The notes: generated from the sequence alone by a model not told the origin. Shown: positions 12,901-25,773, counted from the first letter of the stretch. The stretch: 64,000 nt of DNA from Simmondsia chinensis (GCA_018398585.1 JAGTTD010000020.1:24462350-24526349); one strand, 5' to 3'. A program made the numbers and translations.

Positions 12901-12910
12901 TTTATATATT
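12901..12910 (+). promoter_or_regulatory. Probable TATA box of the Dof gene
   Basis: A tttatatatt motif sits in CT-rich leader-like sequence about 190 bp upstream of the start codons at 13092. A transcription start near 12930-12940 would give a pyrimidine-rich 5'UTR of about 150 nt. Position-based inference only. Confidence 0.45.
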
Positions 12911-13091
12911 CCTCCCCCGGACCCCTCCTCCTTCATAATTTGCATCTCCTTCCTTTGTTTTCTTTCTTTTTTTTTCTTTTTAAAATTCAAATCCGCTCTC
13001 CCCACTCTATTAACTAACTTGTACAACGTAACTGTGGGAGTTGCATTCACTCATTGCCTGCACCAATCTTTATACATACATACATACATCT

Positions 13092-13127
13092 ATGGATATG
13101 GATATGGATATGGATATGGATATGGAT
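13092..13127 (+). repeat. (ATGGAT)6 microsatellite at the Dof start codon
   Basis: Six exact copies of ATGGAT are in frame with the Dof coding sequence and encode six Met-Asp pairs before PSTLHLHQ. Each unit brings its own ATG. It is preceded by an (atac)n-like stretch. The last unit (13122) corresponds to the MDPS start I expect for this subfamily, so the upstream five look like slippage products. Confidence 0.9.
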
Positions 13128-15124
13128 CCTTCTACCCTCCATTTACACCAGGTTTACTTCTTTTCTTATTTACCATTCCCTATACATGTATTACTATGCT
13201 CTTCTTTCTTCTTCTTCATTCAAATTGAATCCTCTAAGTAGCTTTAATGAACGTAGATTTAGATACATGAAACTCTGTTGGGACTTTATTTCTTGTTTGA
13301 AGGCGTGCCTTTGCATTTTGAGATACTTTCCCTTCCCACTTAAACACCAGGAATAATTACTCCTTGTCTCTTCCCAAAAAAAGGGGAAACTTTGCTTAGC
13401 AGTTGGCACTATTCCAATCTATTTGGCCACACTCAACATATTTGACAATACCGTATACTTAATCTATACATCTTATATATATATTAGAAAACTATTAGTT
13501 TATGAAAGTTAATGATTTAGTAAAAAATTCATTTTTTTTTTCCTTTTAGTAATCAATCTGTACTCTGTTGGATTCTTAAATTGACATTTCCAAAATAGGA
13601 GACACTCACAAGGGTATTGATTTTTGTTATTAGAAATGATACTCAATTATGTTCTTGAATTAATGTATATAGCACTCAAATTGTCTGGCTAATTAGGAGA
13701 AAAGAAGGAATCTTGACACAGGAATGTGTGATCACATGACTAGCACTTCCTTGTATTTGGAGCAACCTTATTCTTCTCTTGGAAGACATTGCTGGAAGTC
13801 TCATGCATTAAGCTGCCTAGCTCCTACTTGTTCTAATCATTGATTTTTCTTTAAACTAACTAATGAACAAAATACACGCTAAAGAAAATTGTTTTTGCTG
13901 GGTTATATCTTTAGTAACAGTTGCTTGTATGTAATTGTATAACCATATCTATTGCTGTTCAATTAAGTATCTAAATCAAATTATGTGTACTTAAATTGCA
14001 GGAAATGGGGTCACTCGAAAGCATGCTGGTGTGCACAAAGAAGCAGCAGCAGCAGCAACAAGAAGCAGAAGCGGAACAACAAAAGAAGCCAAGGCCAGCC
14101 GAGCAAGCTTTGAAGTGTCCTCGTTGTGACTCCACCAACACCAAGTTCTGTTACTACAACAACTACAGCCTTTCTCAACCTAGGTACCACTCACCCATCC
14201 AAAAATTCAACTATACAGTCTCTAATATTTCTTAAAATCATTAAACATCATAGAAATAATTAGCTTAAAAATTATTAACAGCAAATATATACTCATATGG
14301 GCATTGCCATAAAAGCTGTGATATTTCTAAGAAAACTCTTAACGTATATCACTAATCATAGGCATATTTGAAGAAATAACAACCTATATGTATGAAATAT
14401 TATGATTACATGGGTACATATATATTTAATTAAATGATATTGTGATATGGACAGGTACTTCTGCAAGGGGTGTAGGAGGTACTGGACGAAAGGGGGGACA
14501 CTGCGGAATGTTCCAGTTGGGGGAGGGTGTAGGAAGAACAAGAGGTCCTCTTCTTCTTCTTCTTCCAAGCTCATTAGATCATCATCATCTAATTCAACCC
14601 ACTTAGTATCAGATCATCATCATGGCTCACCACTCATCATCCCGTCATCATCCCCCTATCTGGGTACTCCTGGCCACTTGGGAGTCATTGATCATGATCA
14701 TCATCATCATGCCCATGGGGTTTCTATTTTGGGAAACCCTTTTGATATACTTGGGAATCCCAATTCTGCCCCTGCTGCCCATCATCACCTGATCCAGAGT
14801 TTGTACAACTATGAGGGTTTTGGGAGTGGCAATTTGGGGGATGTTGAAAATGTTGGAGGCAATAGCGTCTATGTCAGTGAAGACATGGCAATGCAATCAT
14901 ATGACCATCATCATCATCATCAGCATCAAGATGTGAAGCAGGAGAGTTGTGGTGATGAGAATAGGCCTGCACTATGGGGGTTCCCATGGCAGCTTAACGG
15001 TGAAATGACCAATTTGGGCCTCGGCAGCGGCGGTAACAGCGAAGGTGAATTTTATCAAGTGAGAGAAAGCTGGAATGGGTTAGGAGGTGGTTGGCATGGC
15101 CTCCTCAATAGCCCCTTAATGTAG
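13092..15124 (+). CDS. Dof zinc-finger transcription factor (TMO6/DOF2.1-like)
   Basis: Exons 13092-13151, 14002-14183 and 14455-15124 join in frame to 303 aa; introns are 850 and 271 bp with GT-AG borders (CAG|gtttac, ttgcag|GAA, AG|gtacca, gacag|G). The plant-specific Dof DNA-binding domain (about residues 57-110) has C59, C62, C84 and C87 in the CX2CX21CX2C pattern plus RRYWTKGG and [11 protein letters not shown]. Dof proteins bind AAAG cores in promoters in the nucleus. A Gln run (35-40) precedes it; Ser and His runs follow. The C-terminal [10 protein letters not shown] motif and the end close to TMO6/DOF2.1 place it in that subgroup, whose members act in vascular and embryonic patterning. 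Intron 2 splits the zinc finger after QPR. Which ATG of the repeat is used is open; the last one (13122) gives 293 aa. Confidence 0.93.
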
Positions 15125-17313
15125 ATGATCTCATACTATAGTAACACTTACAATGTCTACAACAAAACATAGACTTAGTTCTTTCAAAACAAAAAATCAA
15201 ACATGAAAAAGAAACACTTTGGTTTTTAAGGGTCATTTCGTGATGCTTTTTGTTTGTAGTTTTTAGTTTTGAAAAAAAAAAACTAAAAATAAGGAGAGAT
15301 GGTTTTTTAACATATGGGATTTAGTTTTAAAAAAACCAAAACTGCAAACAAACAACAATACCCAATGCACCGTAACTATTTTGGGGTTTTTATTTGGGAA
15401 GAAAAATGTAGCACAGGGGTTGTGATTCAACTGAATCACCTCCATTTATTTTCTTTTATTACTTTGTTTTTTTTTTTTTTTTTTTTTGGGTGTTGATTTT
15501 GGGGTGTTTTTTTTTTTTTTGGGGTCTAACTGTATTAGAGTTTGTTGTTGAATTTAATTGGTTGGTATATTAAAGTGATGCAATAGCAAGTCTTTTGTTT
15601 CTAACCAAGTCTGCGGCATTGCTACCAATTTCATGAACTAGTCAAGTGCCTTAACCAACTACATCTAGAGAGAAATCAGATCATTATTATTATTATTCAT
15701 AAATTAATATATTAGATACTTATATTACTCATTGAATTAATGACCAAATGTAATAATCACTATTTAAGTCGAGCCTTTAGGTAATTATCAAGTCCATTTC
15801 ACGTTTTAATTAAAACTAAAATACTATGGATGTGCTTTGTTTTAAAGTGAGACTGAACTAGATAGCACCGAAGACTAATGAATGCCTAAACATAACCAAA
15901 TAAATCACTTCAATTAACTCATCAATTCTTGTTTTTTTTTTTAATCAATAAAATCGGCCAACAGTCGCAACAAAACCATCATTCCAAATCATTCAGAATT
16001 ACATACGAAAGGTCATTGGGCGGAGGAATCCACCGTTGATGATTACAAAAACAATTATCAAGAGAGGGGTTAGAAACAATTCAAAATAAATATCGAATAA
16101 GTTAAAATGAAATATAATATGTACATTAAGATTTTTTTTTTCTAGTATATATTTAATAATAACTAGGTAGTGCAACAATTAGAAAAGAATGTAAAACCAA
16201 AAAACAAAGATGATGATGTGAGCTGAGCTATTTATCACATTTTATTTGAATGAACATACATACTATTTTATGTAGTAATTGAATTCTTGACACGTAAATA
16301 TCAATATTCACTTGAAATTGAACTTTTGTCGGCCCTGGGACTCCCCCCCTGTTTCATGTATTTTGTATTCCCATTGCAAATAAAGTGCATCGGCAACACG
16401 AGACTGACGTTTCATGACTTTTGTCACTCATGAAATAATACTATAACAATTATTTAGCATTATTAGTACAATATGGTAGGTTGATATAATTAGAATATTA
16501 TATATCGTTTGTATTTATCCTTCAAAGAAATTTTTGTATTTTTTCTCATGTATTTACATACAATATCTCAGCAAATATTCTCTCACAATTATAGTTGAAT
16601 TATTTTTGTGTTATTCAACCCTTTCCATTTTTTGCAAACTATGTCGGTAATGTTAGTTAGTATTAGAAATTAAGTCTCCAAATTTTGTATTGTGTCAATT
16701 AGATAGTATTTATAGGACGTGTTCTTCTTATATAAACGTTGAGCCACACCTCCTTTAGGTTGAAAGCATATGCAAGTTTAAATGGCGTTACGGTTTCAGT
16801 TACAAATTAATTTTGATTTTAATATTGGACTTTTAAAGGTACATGAATTAAATTAACACAAGTAATTATATATATGAACTAATAGCATGCATTTAATCAT
16901 AGATTCAGATAATCAAATTTCAGATATTTATTGAAGTAGAGTATGCTGAACATATAGGTGAAATGGCATGCAGAAGAGAGAGAAGTGCGGGTAAAGTAAG
17001 AAAAGAAGGTTGGTCGGAAGTGTTATGGATCAGAACACAGAGAGTGTGTGTGGGTGGGTGATGTTCTCAAGAAATTCTTGCATGAATATTATTATTTTTT
17101 GTTGGGACATATTCAAAGGACATGATGATCTAATAACATTATGTATATATATACACACACACATTATGATAGTTTAATAATTGAACAAAACGGAAAAACC
17201 AATGAATAAATTAATTAGTAAAGGAGGAGAAGCATGAGCACCAATTTCGGGATAGATAGCAGACAGGATCCTGATCAGGATTTGAGCGTGATGTTTATTG
17301 TTTACTTTCACTT

Positions 17314-17340
17314 CCCCCCCCCCCCCCCCCCCCCCCCCCC
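17314..17340 (+). repeat. 27-nt poly-C run
   Basis: An uninterrupted run of 27 C, the longest homopolymer of G or C in the window. On the minus strand it is a G27 tract that could form stacked quadruplex structures. The true length is uncertain. Confidence 0.95.
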
Positions 17341-18071
17341 TCTTATAGGATACTACTAATAAAATAACCAATCTTGCTCATTCCCATAATTATATAGTTT
17401 AATAATATTTGAAGCAATGGGCTGCTGTTGTTGTAATGTTTGACATCGTTGCAATAAGAAAAACTCAGATAACCATAAAGTTATGTTACTCATATTATCT
17501 ACAATGCGCAAACAAAAATACAGATTGCTAATAAAAAGAAAGGAGATTATGAGACAAGCTACACGGCAATAGGACGATATCATCATTGAAGCATGCAGTT
17601 CTACAGAAAGAGAGACAGGTTTTGTTTACAAATTACAGTTGTATATACTCTTTTTTAGCCTTATTTGTACTAAAATTCCGACTTGATATAAAATTATGCA
17701 AAAGAATTTCAACAGTCCTACTAACGGTGACTAATTAATAGAGTAGGGTGTTTGCCTTTGAGCAGGGATTTCAATAGCTGTGCGATGTTGAACAGGAAAG
17801 CCGCCGCAAGTGTTAGGATTAGGGAGAGTATGTGTTTATTTTGGAATTTAGGGTTTTTGAATTGCTCTGATATTATGTGAAACCTTATAATTAAATGAAA
17901 TATCTAATATGATAGCTTAGGCTTATATTTATAGAAAAGGAAGAATACACATAAATATATTATGTCCTCATACTTACGACAGGCAATCACAATGCCCAAG
18001 AAGATTATTTTAATTGAATATTATTAAGAAGAAACTTTTAAAATATAAATTTTACTGATCAAATAAGGCTT

Positions 18072-18415
18072 GAATTATGACCTTATTTGGTTAGTAGAAA
18101 ATAAATGTAGGAAACCATAATTCATAGGAAGTGGACATTTACTTTCTTGTTTGTTTACCTGGAAATTGGCTGAAAATGGGAAGTAAAAATTCCTTAATAA
18201 TTTTCAGTTTCTTTAAAATGTAGGAAGTAACTTACCTAGTCCCATTAGTTATGTTCTAATTCTATTGTTTTTAATTAGCCTCCTAGAAAGTTTTAATTCC
18301 TATCCTAAGAACCAATATTTTATACATACTTCCTGAAAAATTAACATATGAATAAACTTGTTGAAAAAATATAACTTCTCATAGGAATTTAATTCCTATG
18401 TTAACCAAACAAGGC
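18072..18415. mobile_element. Possible MITE
   Basis: The left end (gaccttatttggttagta) and the reverse complement of the right end (gggccttgtttggttaac) are similar inverted repeats about 340 bp apart, and the inside is AT-rich and non-coding. A GGCCTTGTTTGG terminus is common among plant MITEs. I could not define a clean target duplication. Confidence 0.4.
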
Positions 18416-20031
18416 CCATGATAAGCAGAACGTGGTTAGAGAACTATATCGTGCACTTAACCTAAATATTTAAAAGTATTTATTAATTTCATAATGTAGC
18501 ACGGGCTAAGAATAGCCTAATAGAGAAGAGAAATAGAGAAAACAAAGCCCGAGAACCAAAGGAAGCATTAATTAAGATTTTTAATTACTATTTTCAGGGT
18601 TTTGTTTATATTTTCTTAATTAGTTATTAGGGTTGCAACCACAATATTTATTATGTATTATTTTCTAGGCTTTTGAGAATGCTTGTCGTATTAGATTATT
18701 CTTCGTTAGTTGCCTATAAATTGGCTCTTAGGATTATAATTTTAAGAAAATTTTGATCACGAATTATTTGATATTTTAGTTGAGTTAATCTTTATAATTT
18801 TACTTTAAAGAGTTTGGATTATTGCTCAGGTATTCTCAAAATCATCAAGTTTTAGGCAAATCCTCTCAATCCGACATCATTGGGTATGATCAAGGTGTTA
18901 AGAGCACCTTATCTATTCCACTACGCATCGTTGAGATTGGAAGCTGCAAGGCCATCTTTAGTTATGGAAAATGTTCATGGTCATGGAAAAGGAGGCACGG
19001 ACATATTCCACGTTTCACATTAGGTGAATGTGCCCTCAGCTTCACTTGATGTTCATAATTTTATTTTTCTTTTTTTGTCAGGGTGGGACCTGATGTCGGA
19101 GGATGAAATCTGCGTGTTTGTGTATGCAACTTCAAACTCAGATTCTGTTGGATTGCGGGCTGATATCACAACAAATAGCCGTTCAAATGTGTCAACTCGA
19201 GCTAAAAAAACCTCATATTTGAACTCGATCTCAATAAGTCTTCAAGTTTGAGTTGGGTTCTTATTGAACTTTCAAATCTTTGTTTGTGCTCGAATCACTA
19301 TGACTTTAATATATTCAATACCTGACTCGGATCGATAGCCTAATTGAGCCTTAACAAGCTCATAACTAGGTTGAGTTTGCCCTCAAGTTAAGCAATTGAG
19401 ATGAGTTATGCAAGTTACGAGCAAATTGGATTCAAACTTTATAGCTTTCTTTTTCAATATCAATAGTTACCTTCTTTTACAAAAGATAATTCAAAATCCA
19501 CTACAAACTTAAAGGCTCAAGTAATTAACTAAACCCTATATCACATATAAACCCGATGTTGCTATTTTTCATAACCGTCGAATCCAATTATCTTAATAGA
19601 TTATGGGTTAAAGCATAGAAGGAAGGAAACTCTTTGTCACTCTACATCATAAACAAAATCACAACCTGCAGCTACTGCTTCAAATGCATCAGTTTTCAAC
19701 TAACAAGTTTTTGCAATGAAACCTCATTTCTTTATGCCATACCCAAGGCCTGATAAAATCACACACTGAACAGAAAACAGCCGTTGGACGCCTAGGTAAC
19801 AACCATAATTCCTCCACCAAGCCAAAAGCCAATATTATCTGTTCAATAAAGTTAGGGCCACACCCACAAACACTGGTTCCTTAAATCAGGTGAGTAAGCA
19901 CATAATTACAGAAAAGGGAGTTAAACATGTAAGATCAGAAGGAACGTGATTTACCTGAAGCCTACATCGCACAAAGGAGAGCACAACAATTTTGCTATTT
20001 TGAGAAACATTATATGAGACATCTATTGGAT

Positions 20032-20170
20032 ACAACCCCATTCAACTCATAGAATTCTAGTGTATTTAATTAGTCATATAGGCCTAGTGCAACCCCATTC
20101 AACTCATAGAATCCTAGCGTATTTAATTAGTCATATAGGCCTAGTACAACCCCATTCAACTCATAGAAAA
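20032..20170 (+). repeat. 57-bp tandem repeat, about 2.4 copies
   Basis: Copies start at 20032, 20089 and 20146, each with caaccccattcaactcatag. The first two units differ at very few positions, which suggests a recent local duplication. Confidence 0.9.
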
Positions 20171-21157
20171 GGCCTAATACAGTCAGGCTCTACACATAAG
20201 CCCAACAAATAGCGCACTGCCATGGAGTAGGGGTGACAAAATATTGACACAAGGCATGTAACTAGAATCACATACAATATAACAAAGAAAGGATAAATAT
20301 ATAAACCTGGCGTTTATTAGATTCCACCTGAGTTTATATGTTACCTCGCACTGCAACTCCTTGGGCCAAGCCTAATGCCTAAAGGAATTTAACATCTACC
20401 TTTTAACACGGGTGCCAAGAATTGTTGTCTTGAACCCCAAAATTCAGCAACTCCACTGAACATCTTAACAGGGATTCAAGAACCAATGCTGAGATTCATC
20501 CAATAGTAAGTATGGACACAACATAGAGGAGCAAGAAAACAACAGCTAATTAGCAAGAAAATACATACAATGGCAAGATTCAACAACATAGATCGCATCA
20601 GAAGATACATGTCATTACATCAAAAGACATATGTCTTGTTCTTTAAGCTAAAGTTTAGCGTACCTAACACGATAGAAGATCAATGGCAGTCACTTGATTC
20701 AAGCCGCTACATCTACAAACTTCATTTCCTAAGCAACTGGCTACTTGATCCATGCATAATACCTGCTACTGGAAGAAGTCATTATATTTCACTGCAAATG
20801 AAAATCCACAAGACAATCGTCAAAGAAGCAATTAATCAAAATCCCTGGCTTCTAAATGAAGCTTTAACAATGGTTCTCATACTTAAACATGACAAGTCAT
20901 GTGAACATCCGTTATGCTTAAAGTGTAAATAACGCACAAATTAAAATTATACCATGTCCTGTAGTTATATTAATATAAAGAGTCAAGGCAATTAGGATTT
21001 CAACTTGGGACCTCTCTATCTAAAAGGCTAAGATACAATGCCAAAGAACCAACTATTTCAAAAACTTAAATAGTTAAGTGATGGCCCGTTAATGATTTTA
21101 TACTTTTAACAAAAATAGCAAGCAGTGAGAATTGCGCTAGCTTGCCTAGTTACTTAT

Positions 21158-24100
21158 TCATTTCTGCGGTTTCTTCCACAAAACGCCAATCTTCTTCAGG
21201 ACACTTGCATTCTTCTTCTTGAAAGATTCATCATCGTACTCGTCAAAGTAAGGTGAACTTAATCTTCCACCAACAGGGCTGTAGCTGTTATCCACTGGCA
21301 TTGACCCCGTTCTCTCCACAAATTTCCCATTGCTTCCAGGCGACAGCATTGAAGCAGCAGCTTCCGCAGCCTTCCGCCATTGATCAGACTGTACCTTGAG
21401 CTTTCTGAGCTCGGCCTCCAGCTCTGCATTAGCTGCCTGTGCTGCCTCGAGCTGCTCAGTCACCCTCATGACCCTCCTGCTACTCTTCTCTGCTTCCTCC
21501 ATCATGTATCCCAGTTTTGTCAATGCATCCTTCTCAGCTGCCCGCAATGCTTCTACTTCTGCAGCAACTATATCACCAGCCCTGCCCTTTTCCATTTCCC
21601 GTTTCTTGATGTCGTTCTTCAGCATCTCATTCTCTTCTGAGATATTCTGCAACTCAGTTTCTTTGTCCATTAAACTTGCCTTAAGCTCAGCGACATTTTC
21701 CCGCAAATCCTTCAGATCATTTGCCAGTTTTTCCTCTTTGTGGCACGACATTGACTTCTCAAGCCTCCTATTCAACACATCGTTCTCTTCTGAAATTCCC
21801 TGCAGTTCAGTTTCCTTATCCATGAGGTTTGCCTTCAAATCTTCTATCTCGGCACTTGCTTTCTTCAATTCTGCCTGTAGCTCAGCCTCTCTCAGACTTG
21901 ACTGGAACTTTGTTCGGTCCATCTCTTCACATGCACTACTAATCTGCACACTGCACCGAGCTTGTTCTTCATGGTACTTGATCTCAGCAAGTTCTAAGGC
22001 AGATTTTAACCGTTCCACCTCGGACTTTACAGTTTGAAGCTCCAATTTGAGCTCACTGGCTTCCAATGCGTCTTGAATTCCGCACATACCCTCTTCAGAG
22101 TTCTCATTACCAGCTAGATTTGTAGGATAGCCACTTTTAGCTCTTGTAAGATCTGTGTTAAGTTTGTGGACGAGATCTTCAAGCAAGTTTACGCGTGCCC
22201 TCGATTGCTCTAACTCCAAGGCAATCGAATTATAAGCCTCAATGGATTTGACACCGTCTGATCTGAGCACGTTCACAGTATCCTTTGCTGCTTCCAGTTG
22301 TAAGAGAGTATGTTTAACCAGCTCTTGGGCTTGAGCTTTGGATTTATTGGAAAGTTGGAGCTCGTTTTTCATGGTCTCGACAAGTGAAAGGGTATCCGCA
22401 AGGTTTTCTTTCAAGCTCTGCAGCTCAGCATGTGTCGACCCTTGGTGTTGTACCCCTGCAACCTCAGATTCAGCAACCTTTTCGAGACGTAGGTTAAGCC
22501 TCTCAATCTCATCCAAGGCAGAGGCCAACGCATCAGCATCAACTGAGTGCTGCTTCCTCAGAGCCTCGAGCTGAGACTGCCACACTTGATCCTGATCAAG
22601 CGAGGTGTTTTGGAACTTGACAATACCTACTTCTCTAGAAGCCAACAGCTTGGAAAGCTGCTTCTGTGACTCTTCCAGCTTAGAAGTCACAGAAGCTAAC
22701 TCTTTTTTGACTTCACTTGCATCTTCCTGAGCCTCTTTTCTTGACGACTCGGAGACGATAAGCTGATCCTTCACCCTTTTCAGGTCATCCTGGAGTTTCG
22801 AAATCTGAGATTCCAGTTCAGAAATTCTGCTTGGACGCTTCTTCTGGAAAATCAGAACAGAATAAAAGGCTTAGATGAAGTAAAGCAGTGTATGGTGAGT
22901 TTGACGGAGATTAACCACCCCCCTTTGCTTAATAAAGAGGACTCAGCCAATGCACGACCATCTAAGTATACTTGCGAATCAATTTATTAATCCAAAGGAC
23001 TCTTAATGGAAGATAGATTATCTTTTCAAGAACACTAATTTGTAAGATTAACACAGTATTTATGAATCATCATGTCATATGCAAGCATGAAAAAAGCTGG
23101 ATTAAGAATCTGCTCTGAATCATCTTATACAATAGTCCTGGATGCCAGAGGAACTTTTGAGCATAATGAATTGAGGCAGGCATCAAAACACGAGAAGTGG
23201 TACTATTTGTCTTCGCTGGTGTTTGAGTTATTGTGTGTTTACTTCTCGAAATAACTCAATTTCAACAGAAGTTCTCTAATCTTTGTGTTTCCATGAACCC
23301 ATTCAAAAAACCTAATTCTCAAAATTGTGGGAAAACATTCTTTCCCTTGTCCTCCAAGTGGATTGAAGGGGTTGTTTTCCTGTGCTTTCTAAATCTTTCC
23401 TAGTGTTTTTATCAATTTTCCATTTCCATAGGGAAACTTAGAAAATCAAAGATAGAAAATTTTCGTGAACAGAATGCATCCTAAGTGGCATGAAAGGAGA
23501 GAACTTCTTTACAGGGAACTTCGTATGAGGCAAGCTCATGCACGTGTTTATACATTATAAAAACGAATTCCTTAACTTGGTGCTCAAAACTGGCAAGATC
23601 TGCATAGTTAAAGTACCTCAGAAAGTGGGCTTCTGGGTGACTTGCGCTCAACAACTTTAGGACTTCTATCTTTAGGAGTCCGAGTAGCATGACTGGAAGA
23701 AGATGGAGAGCCACGGTCAGTTAAACTTAATTTCAGTTGCCGTGCTGCTTGCGGGGAGACAGCCTTCTGGGGCACTCCTGAAGATCCACTTCTGCTCGAG
23801 GGTACATTAATTATGCGACAAGTAGTCAGTGTTATACCCAGACACAAACTCAAAGTAATCAATCTTAATTTTATTTATTATTTATAGTATTTTTTTCCAT
23901 TGTTTTCAAGAATGCAAGGCTTATATACCCTAGAAAATCCAACAAGGTCATCACAGTCCATTATATAAAGGTATACAACATCACAACTTTTCATTTTTGC
24001 AAAACCACACAGTTCTACAAAACCGGGACAGTGATATGTGATTTGATTACTAATGACTCCGCACGTCAATCCACTACCACATGTTAAACTGAAGTTAGTG

Positions 24101-24401
24101 AGAATGCAGAGATCAATACATAGCTTAGAGTGCTACTGCACTAAGCATCAATTAGTCACGAGTAAAACCTCACTTGTACTTATATATGGATCTCAAGTGC
24201 AAATTCCGCAAGGTCTAAGTTGTAGCCCGACAATATTTGACAGAATTCCTGGACCCTTCATGAACTCCATGCCTAGAGGCCAAGTAATTCCCTTATCTTT
24301 TGCAAAGATGATCAGTCCATCCTAAGCAAGAACTCCAGACAAACTCTATAATCTATGATCTCATAACTACATGATTGCTGTCCAAGATTTGGCCAAACCT
24401 A

Positions 24402-24444
<43 letters not shown>

Positions 24445-25669
24445 AAAAACCTATGTATATTTAAGTCTACTAATAATTTGTCAAATTGAGTTTCAAAATA
24501 TAGAAAAGAGAGAAAAAAAGTATGTCCACTGGATTGGATAGAAGGTCATACAACGTTGATATACCAACTAATAAAAGTGAAATAACAATCAATTGTGTTT
24601 ACAAATACAAACAATTATAGACACATCTCGTTTCATATTATTGTTGGAGCATATAAGGATTGCTGGGCTTCAAGAACTACTAGTCAAGTATCAAAAACCA
24701 ATTTTTCATACGAAACATGCACCCTTCTTGTGACATGCTCTGGCTGGTCCACCATGTGCATATCCAAACATTGCAACTTGTCTTAAAGCCTGTTTGCCCG
24801 AGCTATAAAAAATTACTTTTTTGGAAGCACTTTTGTTAAAAATGCAGCTAATAAGGATATTGTTATCCGAAAATTTTTTAGCTTTTGCTCCTAATTTTGC
24901 TTTTAATTTCTACCTAAAACCACTTTTCTTCCTGTCCCTAAATGAAAAAGTACATTTCTCAGGGGGGAAAAAAAAAATTGTCAGAAAAAAACTTTGGCCA
25001 AGCAGTGTGGAAGAAAAACACAACAAATCTTTGATGCAAAAATACATAGCAAACGAGTAGATAGGTACAACAACAACAACAACAACAAACCCAGTGCCTC
25101 CAAGGGCTCCCGCATAATCAGGGTCTGGGGGTAGATGTACGCAGCCTTCCCCCTTCAGGAGACTATCCTGAACAGAGGCTGTTTCCGAGGACCCCCAACC
25201 TGAGAAGCAAAGGAACATATCCAGTGCCTCAAGGGCTCCCGCCTACGCAGGGTCTGGGAGGGCGGATGTACGCAACCTTCCTCCTTTAGGGTGTCAACCT
25301 AAAGAGAGGCTGTTTTCCAGTGTCCCAACCTGAGGGTGAGGACACCCAGGAGGTCACCCATCCTGGTACTACTCTCGCCCAAGCAAGCTTAACTTCGGAG
25401 TTCTAATGAGATCCGGTGACGGCATGTTGGTGCCCTCTTTGGTAAAAAGAAGGGGAAAAAATCAAAGCAAGACTATGCATGCAAACATCAACAATTATAC
25501 AGAAAATGCACTAAAGGCAAGGGCATCTGTAGTACCTCACCAGCCTCAAATGGGCCCTTCATATGGGTTCAATCTCAATAAGATAAAGAGACCACCAAGT
25601 CAAAAGAAAAAAAAAAAGGAAGAAAAGCATTTCATATGTGGGAAATTACCTTGATTTTGGGGTCTGCAT
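21158..25669 (-). CDS. Interactor of constitutive active ROPs (ICR2/ICR3-like)
   Basis: Minus-strand exons 25669-25650 (20 nt), 23791-23617 and 22843-21158 join to 626 aa. The borders are AAG|gtaatt, gagcag|A, GAG|gtactt and ttccag|AAG, and the joins give [16 protein letters not shown] and [18 protein letters not shown]. Plant ICR/RIP proteins are scaffold effectors of ROP (Rho-type) GTPases at the plasma membrane and microtubules, steering polar growth. Seen here: a basic N-terminus with the family's [18 protein letters not shown] motif, a coiled coil over most of residues 66-560, the [10 protein letters not shown] motif (about 553-562, reported in ICR1 as needed for ROP binding) and a basic tail ending [28 protein letters not shown] occurs twice in the coil, an internal duplication. 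Intron 1 (1.86 kb) carries a MITE and a SINE. Length fits the family (about 580-630 aa). Confidence 0.93.
24404..24441 (+). repeat. (GT)n-(AT)n microsatellite in ICR intron 1
   Basis: A gtgtgtgtgt stretch passes into about 15 AT dinucleotides, a compound simple repeat within the first intron of the ICR gene. Confidence 0.9.
24786..25012. mobile_element. Possible MITE in ICR intron 1
   Basis: The left side (gcctgtttgcccgagct) and the right side (actttggccaagcagtg, reverse-complement similar) form an imperfect inverted repeat around an AT-rich non-coding core. GTTTGGCCAAGC termini are frequent in plant MITEs. The exact ends and target duplication are not resolved. Confidence 0.4.
25066..25448 (-). 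mobile_element. 5S-rRNA-derived SINE, compound copy
   Basis: On the minus strand a full unit runs from about 25448 (head with ccgaagttaagcttgcttg and gtagtaccaggatgggtgac, the internal promoter part of 5S rRNA) to about 25213 (ggcactggatatgtt). It is followed directly by a second 3' domain without a 5S head (about 25205-25066) that ends in a (TTG)n tail. Both 3' domains carry aaacagcctct, ggctgcgtacat and cagaccctg words. It lies in ICR intron 1 in the same orientation as the gene. No target duplication was found, so order of events is unclear. Confidence 0.75.
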
Positions 25670-25773
25670 AGTGCAACTTATCAACAGTTTACAGGGCAGA
25701 AAGTGAGAATTGGCAAAGCAGGGGTATTGAATTTTCACCGGAAGATTAATGATGTCCTGACCCACAAATATCC
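25670..25773 (-). other. Possible 5'UTR exon part of the ICR gene
   Basis: Upstream of the ATG at 25669 an acceptor-like 'aatttgcag' ends at 25774 on the minus strand, followed by about 100 nt of leader. A CT-rich block near 27560-27760 on the same strand could hold the first non-coding exon and promoter. Both are inferred from splice-site and leader look only. Confidence 0.3.

Larger units (their letters stand above)
15125..21157. other. Intergenic region between the Dof and ICR genes
   Basis: The two genes converge on this 6 kb stretch, so both ends hold 3'UTR sequence. I see T-rich tracts (15460-15520), a 27-nt C run (17314-17340), a possible MITE (18072-18415) and a 57-bp tandem duplication (20032-20170). 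At 20990-21100 lies a tRNA-like 'aggatttcaacttgggacctc' segment that recurs in decayed form at 26185-26250. No further gene is recognised. Confidence 0.5.

Noticed and set aside
13041..13091. Longer Dof start at an upstream codon (MHSLIACTN...) in the same frame
   Set aside because: The upstream codons are AT-rich leader sequence with no similarity to Dof N-termini. The MDPS-type start in the ATGGAT repeat fits the family better.
20032..20170. CRISPR-like direct repeats
   Set aside because: Contiguous tandem duplication without spacers, in a plant nuclear genome.
20570..20932. 120-codon frame on +
   Set aside because: No domain, AT-driven composition, no splice or leader signals, and it lies in the 3' flank of the ICR gene.
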